Below, piece after piece: positions 46,369 through 56,302 of a stretch of DNA of 64,000 nucleotides; position 1 is the stretch's first letter, and each line of letters starts with the position of its first letter. Both the position numbers and the translations under genes were made by a program. Origin of the DNA: Bacillus sp. CH140a_4T (GTDB taxonomy: Bacteria; Bacillota; Bacilli; Bacillales; Bacillaceae_G); contig NZ_WBPF01000013.1 of assembly GCF_008923725.1 (NCBI RefSeq), positions 62,001-126,000 of the forward strand. The letters run 5' to 3'. The notes beneath the pieces were generated by a model. That model was not told the origin of the DNA. It was given only the letters and a program-made list of their open reading frames with translations, and ran no database searches.

Positions 46369-48507
46369 TTATTGCTGCTCTTGTTTGTTTTCTTCTTTAG
46401 CAGCTTCTTTTTCTTGCTCTTCTTTTAGCAATACTTTTCTAGATAGGTTCACACGACCTTGCTTGTCAATCTCGATAACTTTAACTGTAATTACATCACC
46501 GATTTTCACAACGTCTTCTACTTTACCTACACGCTCAAGTGCAAGTTCAGAAATGTGAACTAATCCATCTTTACCGCTGAATAATTCAACGAAAGCACCG
46601 AATTTCTCAACACGTTTCACTTTTCCTTCGTAGATTTCACCTACTTGTACTTCGCGAACGATATCTTCGATAATTTTCTTAGCTTTATCATTCATTTCTT
46701 GATTTATTGAAGAAATAAATACTGTACCATCTTGCTCGATGTCAATTTTAACGCCAGTTTCTTCAATAATTTTATTGATTTGCTTACCGCTTGGTCCAAT
46801 AACGTCACGGATTTTATCTGGGTTAATTGTCATTGTAATAATCTTTGGAGCGTAAGCTGATAATTCAGTACGTGGCTCTGCAATAACAGATAACATATGA
46901 TTTAGAATGTGCACACGACCAACTTTCGCTTGTTGTAATGCCTCTTCTAAAATTTCACGAGATAGACCATCGATTTTAATGTCCATTTGCAGTGCAGTTA
47001 CACCTTTTGCTGTACCCGCTACTTTAAAGTCCATATCGCCTAAATGATCTTCCATACCTTGAATATCAGATAAAATTGTGTAATGCTCACCAGTTTTAAC
47101 TAGACCCATTGCAATACCTGCAACTGGAGCTTTAAGTGGAACACCAGCATCCATCATTGCTAAAGTACTACCACAAATACTTGCTTGTGAAGTAGAACCA
47201 TTTGATTCTAAAACTTCAGATACAAGACGTACTGTATATGGGAAATCTTTTTCAGATGGAATTACAGGCTCAAGAGCACGTTCTCCTAGTGCACCGTGAC
47301 CAATTTCACGACGACCTGGTCCACGCATCGGTCTTGTTTCACCAACACTAAATGATGGGAAATTGTAATGGTGCATAAAGCGTTTCGATTCTTCTACACC
47401 AAGACCATCTAAAATTTGCACATCGCCTAATGCACCTAATGTACAAATACTTAATGCTTGTGTTTGTCCACGTGTGAATAAACCAGAACCGTGTGTACGA
47501 GATAAAATGCCAACCTCTGATGCTAATGGACGGATTTCGTCACCTTTACGGCCATCTGGGCGGATTTTTTCAACTGTAATAAGACGACGTACTTCTTCTT
47601 TTACAATTTTATATAAAATCTCACTTACTTGTCCTAATGTATCAGCGTCAGCTTCCTGCGCTTCGTAATGCTCAATTACACGCTTTTTCACTTCGTTAAT
47701 TGCATCTTCACGTGCGTGTTTCTCATGTACTTGAATTGCAGAATGCATATCCTTCTCAGACATTTCACGTACAGCTTGATTAAGATCAGCGTCAACTTCA
47801 TAAAGTTTCACTTCTGATTTCTCTTTACCTACAGCTTGTACAATCTCTTCTTGGAATGCAATTAGACGTTTAATTTCGTCATGTCCAAACATAATTGCTT
47901 CTAACATTGTTTCTTCAGGCACTTGATCTGCTCCTGCTTCAACCATGTTGATTGCATCTTTCGTACCAGCCACAACAAGGTGAATATCACTTTGTTCTTG
48001 CTGTTCTACTGTTGGGTTAATAACGAATTCACCGTTAATACGACCAACTGTTGCACCCGCGATTGGGCCTTCAAATGGAATATCTGAAATCGATAACGCT
48101 AATGAAGAACCAAGCATAGCTGCCATTTCAGAAGAACAATCTTGATCAACACTCATTACTATGCTGACAACTTGTACTTCGTTACGGAAACCATCTGCGA
48201 AAAGTGGACGAATTGGTCGGTCGATTAAACGACTTGCCAAAATCGCTTTTTCACTTGGGCGACCTTCACGTTTAATGAAACCGCCAGGAATTTTTCCGAC
48301 TGCATATAAACGCTCTTCATAGTTTACTGTAAGTGGGAAGAAATCTACATTTTTTGGTTCTTTTGATGCAGTTGCTGTAGATAGAACCGCTGTATCGCCA
48401 TATCTTACTAATACTGCTCCGTTCGCTTGCTTCGCAAGCTGACTTGTTTCAACTGTTAGCTGACGACCAGCTAAATCTATCGAGAAGACTTGCTTTTCTT
48501 GACTCAT
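46369..48507 (-). CDS. pnp: polynucleotide phosphorylase
   Basis: PNPase is a 3'-5' phosphorolytic exoribonuclease, the major 3' exonuclease of Bacillus mRNA decay. Two RNase PH domains (about 1-230 and 310-545) are joined by a helical domain; then a KH domain ([16 protein letters not shown] near 560) and an S1 domain (625-690). A short charged Glu/Lys tail ends the 712 residues. It is downstream of rpsO, separated by the rpsO terminator, as is common in bacteria. Confidence 0.98.
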   Translation of the reverse strand: MSQEKQVFSIDLAGRQLTVETSQLAKQANGAVLVRYGDTAVLSTATASKEPKNVDFFPLTVNYEERLYAVGKIPGGFIKREGRPSEKAILASRLIDRPIRPLFADGFRNEVQVVSIVMSVDQDCSSEMAAMLGSSLALSISDIPFEGPIAGATVGRINGEFVINPTVEQQEQSDIHLVVAGTKDAINMVEAGADQVPEETMLEAIMFGHDEIKRLIAFQEEIVQAVGKEKSEVKLYEVDADLNQAVREMSEKDMHSAIQVHEKHAREDAINEVKKRVIEHYEAQEADADTLGQVSEILYKIVKEEVRRLITVEKIRPDGRKGDEIRPLASEVGILSRTHGSGLFTRGQTQALSICTLGALGDVQILDGLGVEESKRFMHHYNFPSFSVGETRPMRGPGRREIGHGALGERALEPVIPSEKDFPYTVRLVSEVLESNGSTSQASICGSTLAMMDAGVPLKAPVAGIAMGLVKTGEHYTILSDIQGMEDHLGDMDFKVAGTAKGVTALQMDIKIDGLSREILEEALQQAKVGRVHILNHMLSVIAEPRTELSAYAPKIITMTINPDKIRDVIGPSGKQINKIIEETGVKIDIEQDGTVFISSINQEMNDKAKKIIEDIVREVQVGEIYEGKVKRVEKFGAFVELFSGKDGLVHISELALERVGKVEDVVKIGDVITVKVIEIDKQGRVNLSRKVLLKEEQEKEAAKEENKQEQQ

Positions 48508-48557
48508 TTAAGTACCCCTCTCAATTTAAAGTATTCAATTCTTCTATGTAAATGGAT

Positions 48558-48566
48558 AGTATATCA
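48558..48566 (-). promoter_or_regulatory. possible extended -10 promoter of pnp
   Basis: TGATATACT on the minus strand, about 50 nt upstream of pnp, carries the TGn extension; no good -35 box is visible. Confidence 0.35.
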
Positions 48567-48636
48567 CAATATTCTACCTCTAGTATTACCGAAAATGAAG
48601 TAAGCTATAAAGGGTAGAAGATATATTTTTACCTAA

Positions 48637-48662
48637 CAAAAAAGCGGGAATATTCCCGCTTC
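48637..48662 (-). terminator. terminator after rpsO
   Basis: AAGCGGGAATATTCCCGCTT palindrome followed by T's on the minus strand, 6 nt after the rpsO stop. Confidence 0.85.
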
Positions 48663-48667
48663 TTTGA

Positions 48668-48937
48668 CTATCGACGTAAGCCAAGCTTTGTGATTAATTC
48701 ACGGTAACGTGTGATATCGCTATTACGAAGGTAAGTTAGTAAGTTACGACGTTTACCAACCATCTTTAATAGACCACGACGTGAATGATGATCTTTCTTG
48801 TGAGTACGTAAGTGCTCGTTTAGAGTGTTAATTTGCTCCGTTAGGACAGCAATTTGAACCTCTGGAGAACCAGTATCAGTCTCATGAGTTCTAAATTGTG
48901 CAATGATTTCATTTTTACGCTCTTGTGTTAAAGCCAT
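48668..48937 (-). CDS. rpsO: 30S ribosomal protein S15
   Basis: S15 binds the central domain of 16S rRNA early in 30S assembly. The 89-residue protein is full length, with the conserved [19 protein letters not shown] helix ([10 protein letters not shown] near 47). GGAGGTG precedes the ATG. A σA promoter overlaps the ribF 3' end, and the intervening leader may fold to bind S15 itself. Confidence 0.98.
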
Positions 48938-49024
48938 CCTATTTCACCTCCTATTAATTAAACCCCCAATTACCTAGCAAGCGTCGGTGAGTCGCAATGC
49001 CAAGCAATGGTTGTCATAAAGTAC
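48938..49024 (-). promoter_or_regulatory. candidate S15 autoregulatory leader
   Basis: The leader of about 85 nt between the promoter and rpsO is GC-richer than its surroundings. Possible helices are GCG-N9-CGC (within GCGACTCACCGACGC) and an outer pairing CCATT with AATTGG, a junction-like layout that would end near the GGAGGTG ribosome binding site. S15 autoregulation through such leaders is established in several bacteria including Geobacillus. I could not verify a match to the Firmicute consensus. Confidence 0.4.
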
Positions 49025-49031
49025 ATAACAT

Positions 49032-49060
49032 AGAATACTACTTTTCATTTGAAAAAGCAA
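49032..49060 (-). promoter_or_regulatory. σA promoter of rpsO
   Basis: TTGCTT, 17 nt, TATTCT on the minus strand, overlapping the last codons of ribF and about 95 nt upstream of rpsO. Confidence 0.6.
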
Positions 49061-50009
49061 GTATATTCTTTTCGTTCGCAAAATATTCTTGTGCTGTTTT
49101 CTTATCTTTTGCAATTTGTTCAACTAATTCATCGATGCCATTGAATTTTTTCTCTTCTCTTATACGTATATGCCACTCTACTGTAACATTTTGATCATAT
49201 ATGTCTTTGTTAAATTCAAATAAGTGCACTTCAATAGATAATTGACGCTCATCTTCTTTAAAAGTTGGTTTATATCCAATATTACATACACCATCGTACC
49301 ATTCATCGTGAACTTTTAATCTCACTGCATAAACACCTACAGGTGGTAATAGATACTCATCGCTTAAACCTACATTAGCTGTAGGAAAACCAATTTGACG
49401 TCCACGCTTATCACCGTGTACAACCGTTCCCCCTACTGTATATGCTCTACCTAAAATAGATGGAATTTGTTCCATTTCGCCATTCCGAATTAACTTTCGT
49501 AATGCTGTAGAACTTACTTTCTCTTCTTGAAATTCAACTTTTTCAATCACAGTCTGTGTAAACTCCCCTCTTGCATGAAATGGTAAAGTCTCCATCTTTC
49601 CTTTTCCTAAACGTCCATATGAATAATCAAACCCTGCTACTACATGCTTTACATTTAAACCAATAACATAATCATCTACAAATTGTTGTGGCAATAAGCC
49701 TGCAAACGATTCATCAAATTTAATAACATATAATATATCGATCCCTAAGTTTTCGACTATTTTTTCTTTATCACACATTGGTGTAATGTACTCCGCATGC
49801 GCTTCCTTTTTTCCTAAAACAACAGATGGGTGCGGATAAAATGTCATAACTGCACTTTTATATCCCCGTTCATCCGCTATTTGTTTCGCAGTTCGAATCA
49901 CACATTGATGTCCTAAATGAATGCCATCAAAAAATCCTAATGCCATTACAGTAGGTGGTAATTCTAATTTATTTTGTTCATGTGGATGAGTTAAATGAAT
50001 AAGTTTCAC
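49038..50009 (-). CDS. ribF: bifunctional riboflavin kinase / FAD synthetase
   Basis: RibF (RibC in B. subtilis) makes FMN and then FAD from riboflavin. The N-terminal adenylyltransferase has GFFDGIHLGHQ (about 24-34). The C-terminal flavokinase has GKRGRQIGFPTAN-like residues near 200. I chose the GTG start at 50009, reading (M)KLIHLTHPHEQ, with AAGGTG 9 nt upstream; this gives 323 residues and matches the homologous start. It lies 43 nt after truB, at the end of the rimP-infB operon. Confidence 0.95.
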   Translation of the reverse strand: MKLIHLTHPHEQNKLELPPTVMALGFFDGIHLGHQCVIRTAKQIADERGYKSAVMTFYPHPSVVLGKKEAHAEYITPMCDKEKIVENLGIDILYVIKFDESFAGLLPQQFVDDYVIGLNVKHVVAGFDYSYGRLGKGKMETLPFHARGEFTQTVIEKVEFQEEKVSSTALRKLIRNGEMEQIPSILGRAYTVGGTVVHGDKRGRQIGFPTANVGLSDEYLLPPVGVYAVRLKVHDEWYDGVCNIGYKPTFKEDERQLSIEVHLFEFNKDIYDQNVTVEWHIRIREEKKFNGIDELVEQIAKDKKTAQEYFANEKNILAFSNEK

Positions 50010-50052
50010 GCTTGAATTCACCTTTTTCTGTAATAATCCTTCCAATAATTCA

Positions 50053-50976
50053 TTATAGCTTTAGTTCTTGATTATTCACAAGTACTTTCATCGGCTTTAG
50101 CATACCAGGGTGTTTTGGATGGTGCTCATAAATTGCAAGGCAGCGATTATTTTTATCAAACACTGTTATAAATGGCGCCGTTATTTGCAATTCATTTTTT
50201 AAGAACATACCATTCTTTATTTTCTCTGCTTGCTTTTCATCTACAACCATTTTCGGGAACTTACTTAATGCTTCATCAATTGAAATGAAGATAGACTCTA
50301 CTGTTCCATTTTGCACGTTTTCTTCAATTTCTTCAAATGATATGCAATCTTCTAATAAAAATTCACCAGAAGCTGTTCTTACAAGGTGAGACATATGTGA
50401 TGGAAAACCAAGTTTTTCACCAATCATTACTGCTAACGTTCTTACATATGTCCCTTTACTACACGTTACACGGAAACGGAATGAAATATTTTGCCCCTCA
50501 AACACTTCACGGTCATCTAATAATACAAATTCATGAATTGTAATTGTACGAACTGGACGTTCAACTTCTTGTCCCGCTCTTGCATATTCATATAATTTTT
50601 TTCCATTAACTTTTACAGCTGAAAACATCGGAGGCATCTGTTCAATCGTACCAGTTAATGCAGCAAGAGCTCCTTCTACTTCCTTACGAGTAATAACACG
50701 ATCAACATTTTTCGTTTCAACAACTTCACCAGAAGCATCTTCAGTTGTTGTTGAAAATCCAAGTGTTACTTCACCTTCATATGTTTTCGTCTCACTTGTT
50801 AAAAATTGTGCAATCTTCGTTGCTCGTCCCACACAAATAGGTAATACTCCTGTTACATCTGGATCTAATGTTCCTGTATGACCAATTCGTTTCTCACGCA
50901 ATATCTTTCTTAATTTAAATACACAATCATGTGATGTCATGCCTTTTGGTTTATGTAATAATACTACACCTTCCAT
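50053..50976 (-). CDS. truB: tRNA pseudouridine synthase B
   Basis: TruB makes Ψ55 in the T loop of tRNAs. The catalytic Asp is in GHTGTLDPDVTGVLP (about residue 39), and KPKGMTSHD opens the domain. A PUA-like C-terminal part follows. The 307 residues have the expected length. It is between rbfA and ribF, an order conserved in most Firmicutes. Confidence 0.97.
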   Translation of the reverse strand: MEGVVLLHKPKGMTSHDCVFKLRKILREKRIGHTGTLDPDVTGVLPICVGRATKIAQFLTSETKTYEGEVTLGFSTTTEDASGEVVETKNVDRVITRKEVEGALAALTGTIEQMPPMFSAVKVNGKKLYEYARAGQEVERPVRTITIHEFVLLDDREVFEGQNISFRFRVTCSKGTYVRTLAVMIGEKLGFPSHMSHLVRTASGEFLLEDCISFEEIEENVQNGTVESIFISIDEALSKFPKMVVDEKQAEKIKNGMFLKNELQITAPFITVFDKNNRCLAIYEHHPKHPGMLKPMKVLVNNQELKL

Positions 50977-51063
50977 ATATGTTCACCTCATCATAATTCT
51001 TTCATAAGTAATTATCCAAAATTTATTTTGCATTGAAAAAATGGATAGACAAATGTCTATCCA

Positions 51064-51420
51064 TTATTCTTCACGTTTACCGTCTTTATTAATTTGATGT
51101 AAAAGTGTATCAATTCGATGACCATATCCGATAGACTCATCAAACTCAAAGGAAATTTCCGGCGTTTTACGAAGACGAATACGTTGGCCAATTTCTGAAC
51201 GAATGAAGCCTTTTGCCTTCGCTAAACCTTTTAATGTATTTTCTTTCTGCTCTTCATCACCTAAAACAGAAATATATACTGTAGCAATTTGTAAATCTCC
51301 ACTCACTTGTACATCTGTTACTGTAACAAATCCAACACGTGGATCTTTAATTTTACGACTGATGATGTCGCCTAATTCTTTTTTCATTTGCTCGCCTACA
51401 CGGTTTGCACGTAATTTCAT
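51064..51420 (-). CDS. rbfA: ribosome-binding factor A
   Basis: RbfA assists late 30S maturation and cold adaptation by binding near helix 1 of 16S rRNA. The 118 residues form a KH-type fold, with conserved [10 protein letters not shown] at the N terminus and [21 protein letters not shown] in the middle. It starts 15 nt after ylxP, with GAGGTG as ribosome binding site. Confidence 0.96.
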   Translation of the reverse strand: MKLRANRVGEQMKKELGDIISRKIKDPRVGFVTVTDVQVSGDLQIATVYISVLGDEEQKENTLKGLAKAKGFIRSEIGQRIRLRKTPEISFEFDESIGYGHRIDTLLHQINKDGKREE

Positions 51421-51435
51421 AACTCTTCACCTCAT

Positions 51436-51717
51436 TCAATACCATTCCAATTGTGTTATTGTACGTTCAATTTCAGGAAATGAATCGATGTACTCGAGTA
51501 CACGATTCATTTCTTTTTCACAAATAACACGATTAGAGGATACAGAAACAATTGCAATTTCTGTACGTTGCCATACATCTTGATGCCCTACTTCTGAAAC
51601 AGCTACGTTAAAACGCTGCTTCACACGAGTTAGCACCCGTTGCAAAATTGCTCGTTTCTCTTTTAAAGAATGCACATCGTAAATCATACACTCGAATGAG
51701 AGTGAAGCGATAATCAT
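51436..51717 (-). CDS. ylxP: DUF503 protein YlxP
   Basis: A 93-residue conserved protein of the YlxP/DUF503 family, found between infB and rbfA in Firmicutes and proposed to help ribosome assembly. It shows the family motif [12 protein letters not shown] near residue 17. Its ATG overlaps the infB stop codon (ATGA), so it is translationally coupled. Confidence 0.92.
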   Translation of the reverse strand: MIIASLSFECMIYDVHSLKEKRAILQRVLTRVKQRFNVAVSEVGHQDVWQRTEIAIVSVSSNRVICEKEMNRVLEYIDSFPEIERTITQLEWY

Positions 51718-53774
51718 CGCTTCACTTCTTCCATAATGTACGCTTCAATGATGTCCCCTTCTTTAAGATCATTATATCTCTCAATTGTAATACCACACTC
51801 ATAGTTTTGTGCAACTTCTTTTACGTCGTCTTTGAAACGTTTTAACGTATCAAGTTGTCCTTCGAAAATTACTATGCCATCACGGATAATACGCACGCCA
51901 CTATCACGTGTGATTTTACCGTCTATTACGTAACAACCTGCGATTGTTCCAACTTTTGTTACTTTGAATGTTTGGCGTACTTCGGCTTGACCGATTACTT
52001 TTTCTTCGAATTCTGGATCCAGCATACCTTGCATTGCTGATTCGATTTCTTCGATTACTTTATAGATAATACGGTGTAAACGAACATCAACATTCTCTAA
52101 TTCAGCTGTACGCTTCGCATTCACATCAGGGCGTACGTTAAATCCAATTACAATTGCATTAGATGCAGAAGCTAAAATAACATCAGATTCTGTAATCGCA
52201 CCTACGCCTGTATGGATAATTTTCACTTTTACGCCTTCAACATCAATTTTACGAAGTGATGCTGCCATTGCTTCTACAGAACCTTGTACGTCTGCTTTCA
52301 CAATTAAGTTAATTTCTTTTACATCGCCTTCTTGGATTTGTTGGAATAAATCTTCAAGGCTTAATTTAGATTTTTCACCACGTTGAGCAAGTAACGCTTC
52401 TTGTGCACGTGATTCACCGATTTGACGAGCTTTCTTCTCATCAGCGAATGCCATGAAACGATCTCCCGCTTGTGGTACTTCGTTCAAACCTGTAATTTCA
52501 ACAGGAGTTGATGGACCAGCAACTTTTACACGACGACCAATATCACTTACCATTGCACGAACACGTCCGAATGAAGTACCAACAACGATTGGATCTCCAA
52601 CTCGAAGTGTACCGTTTTGAACAAGTAATGTCGCGATAGTTCCTTTACCTTTATCAAGCTGTGCTTCGATTACAGTACCAGTTGCATAGCGGTTTGGATT
52701 TGCTTTATATTCTTCTACTTCACTTACAAGAAGTATCATTTCTAGTAAGTTGTCAATTCCTTCACCTTGAATTGCAGAAATTGGTACGAAAATTGTATCT
52801 CCGCCCCAAGCTTCTGGAACTAATTCATATTCTGTTAACTCTTGCATTACACGATCAGGGTTTGCCGCTGGTTTATCCATTTTATTCACAGCTACAATAA
52901 TTGGTACTCCAGCTGCTTTCGCATGGCTAATTGCTTCAACTGTTTGTGGCATAACACCGTCATCAGCTGCAACAACAAGAATTGTAATATCCGTTACTTG
53001 TGCACCACGAGCACGCATTGTTGTAAATGCCGCGTGACCTGGTGTATCTAAGAACGTAATTTTCTTATCATTTACATCAACTTGGTATGCACCGATATGC
53101 TGAGTAATTCCACCAGCTTCGCCAGCAGTTACTTTTGAATTACGAATAGAGTCAAGTAAAGTTGTTTTACCATGGTCAACGTGCCCCATAATTGTAACTA
53201 CAGCTGGACGCTCTTTTAAGTTCTCTTCATCATCTTGCTCATCGATGAATGTTTCAAATTCAGTTTCACTTACAACTACTTCTTCTTCTACTTCAATACC
53301 ATAATCAGTAGCAATTAACTCAATTGTATCTTTATCTAAGTCTTGGTTAATTGTTGCCATAATTCCAAGCATAAAGAGTTTCTTAATAATTTCAGACGGC
53401 TCTTTGCTTAATTTTTTAGCAAGCTCACCTACTGTAAGACTTCCAGAGAAAGTAATTTTATCTGGTGTTTCTACAGTTTGTGTTTGTTGTCTTCCAGCAA
53501 AGTTATCTTGACGTTTGTCTTCATTTCCTTTGCCTTTTTTCTTTTTCTTATTGCTGTTCTTTTTACTACGAACAACTTTTTCTTCTACTTCAAACTCATC
53601 TGCAACAGAAGGTTTTTCTGCTTGATATTCATTATCTAATTTGTTTACTACTTCATCGTCTAACATTGTCATATGATTCGAAACCTCGATATTCATTTCT
53701 TTTAGTTTTGTCATAAGATCTTTACTTGAGATATTATGTTGTTTTGCATATTCATGCACTCGAATTTTACTCAT
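51714..53774 (-). CDS. infB: translation initiation factor IF-2
   Basis: IF-2 is the GTPase that places fMet-tRNA on the 30S subunit and promotes subunit joining. An N-terminal IF2-N domain (1-55), a Lys/Asn-rich linker (about 70-105) and a second IF2-N repeat are followed by the G domain with GHVDHGKTT near 197, DTPGHA and NKMD. C-terminal domains complete the fold. I chose ATG 53774 (MSKIRVHEY) with GGGGGTG upstream, giving 686 residues. The frame continues 20 codons further upstream inside ylxQ without a ribosome binding site. It starts 4 nt after the ylxQ stop. Confidence 0.97.
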   Translation of the reverse strand: MSKIRVHEYAKQHNISSKDLMTKLKEMNIEVSNHMTMLDDEVVNKLDNEYQAEKPSVADEFEVEEKVVRSKKNSNKKKKKGKGNEDKRQDNFAGRQQTQTVETPDKITFSGSLTVGELAKKLSKEPSEIIKKLFMLGIMATINQDLDKDTIELIATDYGIEVEEEVVVSETEFETFIDEQDDEENLKERPAVVTIMGHVDHGKTTLLDSIRNSKVTAGEAGGITQHIGAYQVDVNDKKITFLDTPGHAAFTTMRARGAQVTDITILVVAADDGVMPQTVEAISHAKAAGVPIIVAVNKMDKPAANPDRVMQELTEYELVPEAWGGDTIFVPISAIQGEGIDNLLEMILLVSEVEEYKANPNRYATGTVIEAQLDKGKGTIATLLVQNGTLRVGDPIVVGTSFGRVRAMVSDIGRRVKVAGPSTPVEITGLNEVPQAGDRFMAFADEKKARQIGESRAQEALLAQRGEKSKLSLEDLFQQIQEGDVKEINLIVKADVQGSVEAMAASLRKIDVEGVKVKIIHTGVGAITESDVILASASNAIVIGFNVRPDVNAKRTAELENVDVRLHRIIYKVIEEIESAMQGMLDPEFEEKVIGQAEVRQTFKVTKVGTIAGCYVIDGKITRDSGVRIIRDGIVIFEGQLDTLKRFKDDVKEVAQNYECGITIERYNDLKEGDIIEAYIMEEVKR

Positions 53775-53778
53775 ACCT

Positions 53779-54090
53779 TCACCCCCGGTAATTTGTATCG
53801 AGCATGCTACACAGCTTTTTCGCAAAGCCTTCATCTAACACAGCTACAACGACTCGCTCATCTCTCCCAATCGCATGCCCTAATTGTTGTCGATTTTCGA
53901 CCTTTCTCATTGGTACGTTGTAATACGTCGTTTTATCCGTGATGCGTTTTGTAGTATTTGCTGACGCATCTTCAGATAGCAATACAAGTTTTGCTTTGCC
54001 ACTTCGTACTTCTTTTAAAACAAGTTCTTCACCCGAAATAATTTTCCGAGCCCGGTTTGCTAGTCCTAAAAACGATTTCCAATCGGACAC
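53779..54090 (-). CDS. ylxQ: L7Ae-family RNA-binding protein YlxQ
   Basis: A 103-residue L7Ae/L30e/S12e/Gadd45 family protein, a putative kink-turn RNA binder. The family core [15 protein letters not shown] is at residues 8-22, followed by [12 protein letters not shown]. It begins with GTG, with AAGGAG upstream and the ylxR stop immediately before it. It is embedded in the nusA-infB operon as in B. subtilis. Confidence 0.93.
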   Translation of the reverse strand: MSDWKSFLGLANRARKIISGEELVLKEVRSGKAKLVLLSEDASANTTKRITDKTTYYNVPMRKVENRQQLGHAIGRDERVVVAVLDEGFAKKLCSMLDTNYRG

Positions 54091-54363
54091 TTATTTCGAC
54101 TCCTTCTCAACAAGCTCAAGAAGCTCTTCGTATAGAGAACCGTCGATTTTCGCTTTTAGATGATGTTCCAAAACATTTTTCTTTTGGGCTTGAAGAATAC
54201 TTTCTTTATCTTTTGATAAATAAGCACCTCGTCCTGATTTCTTTCCAGTTAAATCAATGGACACTTCTCCCTCTTTGGAACGAACAATGCGAACGAGCTC
54301 TCGTTTTGATTTCATTTCTTGCGTTGCAACACATTTTCGTAACGGAACTTTTCGATTGCTCAT
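54091..54363 (-). CDS. ylxR: YlxR (RnpM) family protein
   Basis: A 90-residue DUF448 protein with the family start RKVPLRKCVATQEM and GRGAYLSKD near residue 45. Members bind RNA; B. subtilis YlxR has been renamed RnpM, a modulator of RNase P. I chose ATG 54363 with GAGGTG 6 nt upstream; two earlier in-frame ATG codons overlap this site. It follows nusA by 11 nt and is followed directly by ylxQ. Confidence 0.93.
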   Translation of the reverse strand: MSNRKVPLRKCVATQEMKSKRELVRIVRSKEGEVSIDLTGKKSGRGAYLSKDKESILQAQKKNVLEHHLKAKIDGSLYEELLELVEKESK

Positions 54364-54374
54364 ACTCATCACCT

Positions 54375-55481
54375 CTATTCGATTTCGTCTTCAACTGAAT
54401 CGAATCCGAATGCGATTACGCTATCTTCTTCTGTTACAATACCAAGTTGTTTCGCATCAGACTCACTCTTAATATCAATTTTCCAACCTGTTAATTTAGC
54501 TGCAAGACGTGCATTTTGTCCACGCTTACCAATAGCTAATGACAGTTGGTGGTCTGGAACAACAACTGTTGTTGCTTTTTCTTCTTCATCTACAAGCACT
54601 TTAACAACTTGTGATGGGCTTAAAGCATTTGCAACATATTCTACTGGATCATTTGACCAGCGAACGATGTCAATCTTTTCGCCTTTTAGTTCGTCTACAA
54701 TGCGTTGTACACGTTGTCCTTTCGGTCCTACACAAGAACCTACTGGATCAACATCAATGTTCTCTGCATGTACAGAAATTTTAGAACGATCGCCAGCTTC
54801 ACGTGCTACAGAACGAATTTCAACAGTTCCATCATAAATTTCAGGAACTTCCATTTCGAATAAACGTTTTAAAAGACCAGGATGTGTACGTGATACGTAA
54901 ATTTGTGGTCCTTTCGTTGTTTTTTCTACTTTCGTAATGAATACGCGAATACGATCATGTGGTTTGTACTGTTCGTTTGGCATTTGCTCACTTACAGGTA
55001 ATAAAGCTTCTACTTTCCCTAAGCTTACATAGATGAAACGAGCATCTTGACGTTGTACGATACCCACCATGATGTCTTCTTCACGGTCACTAAACTCAGA
55101 GTAAATAACACCACGCTCTGCTTCGCGCACTCGTTGTGTTACAACCTGTTTTGCAGTTTGTGCTGCAATACGACCGAAATCTTTTGGTGTTACTTCAATT
55201 TCTAGTACGTCACCATCTTGATAGTTTGGATTAATTTGTCTTGCTTCTTCAACAGAAATTTCAAGACGTGGATCAAACACATTATCAACAACGTCTTTAC
55301 GTGCTAATACTTGAATTGTTCCCACTTCTGGGTTAAAGCTCACACGAACGTTTTGTGCTTGGTTAAAATTGCGTTTATAAGCAGAGATTAACGCTGCTTC
55401 AATTGCATCAATAATAATATCTTTGCTAATTCCTTTTTCTGACTCTAATACGAGCAAGGCATCTAACAACTCAGTGCTCAT
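54375..55481 (-). CDS. nusA: transcription termination/antitermination factor NusA
   Basis: NusA binds RNA polymerase and controls pausing and intrinsic termination. The N-terminal domain (1-125), S1 domain (about 135-200) and two KH domains (GSCVGPKGQRVQRIV near 250, and AIGKRGQNARLAAKLTG near 315) are visible. At 368 residues it lacks the C-terminal acidic repeats of the E. coli protein, as expected in Bacillus. It is second in the operon after rimP. The upstream leader contains an attenuator-like hairpin. Confidence 0.98.
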   Translation of the reverse strand: MSTELLDALLVLESEKGISKDIIIDAIEAALISAYKRNFNQAQNVRVSFNPEVGTIQVLARKDVVDNVFDPRLEISVEEARQINPNYQDGDVLEIEVTPKDFGRIAAQTAKQVVTQRVREAERGVIYSEFSDREEDIMVGIVQRQDARFIYVSLGKVEALLPVSEQMPNEQYKPHDRIRVFITKVEKTTKGPQIYVSRTHPGLLKRLFEMEVPEIYDGTVEIRSVAREAGDRSKISVHAENIDVDPVGSCVGPKGQRVQRIVDELKGEKIDIVRWSNDPVEYVANALSPSQVVKVLVDEEEKATTVVVPDHQLSLAIGKRGQNARLAAKLTGWKIDIKSESDAKQLGIVTEEDSVIAFGFDSVEDEIE

Positions 55482-55498
55482 GAAGATCCCCCTTCTAA

Positions 55499-55969
55499 CT
55501 AAAACGTAACAGCAAGTCGCGCATTTGCAACTTTGTCCATTGGAATTTGGATTTCTTTTTTACGTGTTTTAATTGTTAATAATAATGTAATTGTAATACC
55601 ATCGTAGGAAAGTAGCTTTCCTTCAAACATTTTTTCACCATCAATCGGCTCATATGTTTTAATTGCCACTTGTTTTCCTACCGCTTGCTGGAAGTCTTTC
55701 TCTTTCTTTAATGGGCGTTCCGCTCCAGGAGATGATACATCCAAAAAGTAAAGATGAGGAATTGGATCCTCTTTATCTAAAGCTTCGCTTAAACGTTCAC
55801 TTACCGCACCGCATTCTTCAATGTCGACTCCCTTTTCAGAATCGATGAATACGCGTAAGAACCAGTCTTGTCCTTCTTTCACATACTCTACATCTACAAG
55901 TTCAAGATTTAACTCTTCAACGATTGGCTGCGCAAATGCTTCTACAACTTCTGTGACTTTCTTATCCAT
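55499..55969 (-). CDS. rimP: ribosome maturation factor RimP
   Basis: RimP (YlxS) is needed for 30S subunit maturation. I chose ATG 55969 ([12 protein letters not shown]), with AAGGAGG 7 nt upstream, giving 156 residues, the usual length; the eight upstream codons have no separate ribosome binding site. The conserved [12 protein letters not shown] is near residue 88. It is the first gene of the nusA-infB operon. Confidence 0.96.
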   Translation of the reverse strand: MDKKVTEVVEAFAQPIVEELNLELVDVEYVKEGQDWFLRVFIDSEKGVDIEECGAVSERLSEALDKEDPIPHLYFLDVSSPGAERPLKKEKDFQQAVGKQVAIKTYEPIDGEKMFEGKLLSYDGITITLLLTIKTRKKEIQIPMDKVANARLAVTF

Positions 55970-56005
55970 AAACAGCCTCCTTCCTGCCGCCATGTACCAT
56001 TTACA

Positions 56006-56033
56006 AGAAAAAGACTCCGTCCATAAAACGGTC
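56006..56033 (-). terminator. attenuator-like hairpin in the rimP-nusA leader
   Basis: On the minus strand GACCGT and ACGGAGTC pair as a 6-bp stem with an AG bulge, followed by CTTTTTCTTG. This is a weak intrinsic terminator about 45 nt upstream of rimP. In B. subtilis NusA autoregulates this operon by NusA-dependent termination in the leader, which a weak hairpin such as this would suit. Confidence 0.5.
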
Positions 56034-56065
56034 TATCTTATTCTTTCTCGTTAGCTAACAAAAGC

Positions 56066-56083
56066 CCCTGCCGTTAAGCAGGG
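56066..56083 (-). terminator. hairpin upstream in the rimP leader
   Basis: CCCTGC-TTAACG-GCAGGG, 6 bp, followed by GCTTTTGTT on the minus strand. It could be a second weak terminator in the leader. Confidence 0.4.
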
Positions 56084-56194
56084 AATATCTGTCTTAGTAT
56101 TACCAAATTTAAGAAGTAAAACTTGTAACAAAATATGTATATACGACAGAAATTTCTTACCTCTCCACATCAATAAAACGTAGATAGTAACACG

Positions 56195-56222
56195 AAAGAG
56201 TGGGTTTCCCCACTCTTTTTTT
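56195..56222 (-). terminator. hairpin after polC
   Basis: AAAGAGTGGGG and CCCACTCTTT form a 10-bp stem about 80 nt after polC. On the minus strand the T-run is short (TTTCGT); on the plus strand it is long, though no plus-strand gene is nearby. Confidence 0.6.
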
Positions 56223-56302
56223 CACACAATATACATGACATGGTTATCTCGGTTAATAGTATACCATAGCAAATGTTGATTTGCAAAGACTTTTCCTACC
56301 TA

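Larger units (their letters stand above)
55970..56302. other. rimP leader and polC downstream region
   Basis: This gap of 333 nt holds a hairpin after polC (56195-56222) and two leader hairpins in front of rimP (56066-56083 and 56006-56033). I could not find a promoter with two good boxes. No gene is supported. Confidence 0.6.
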
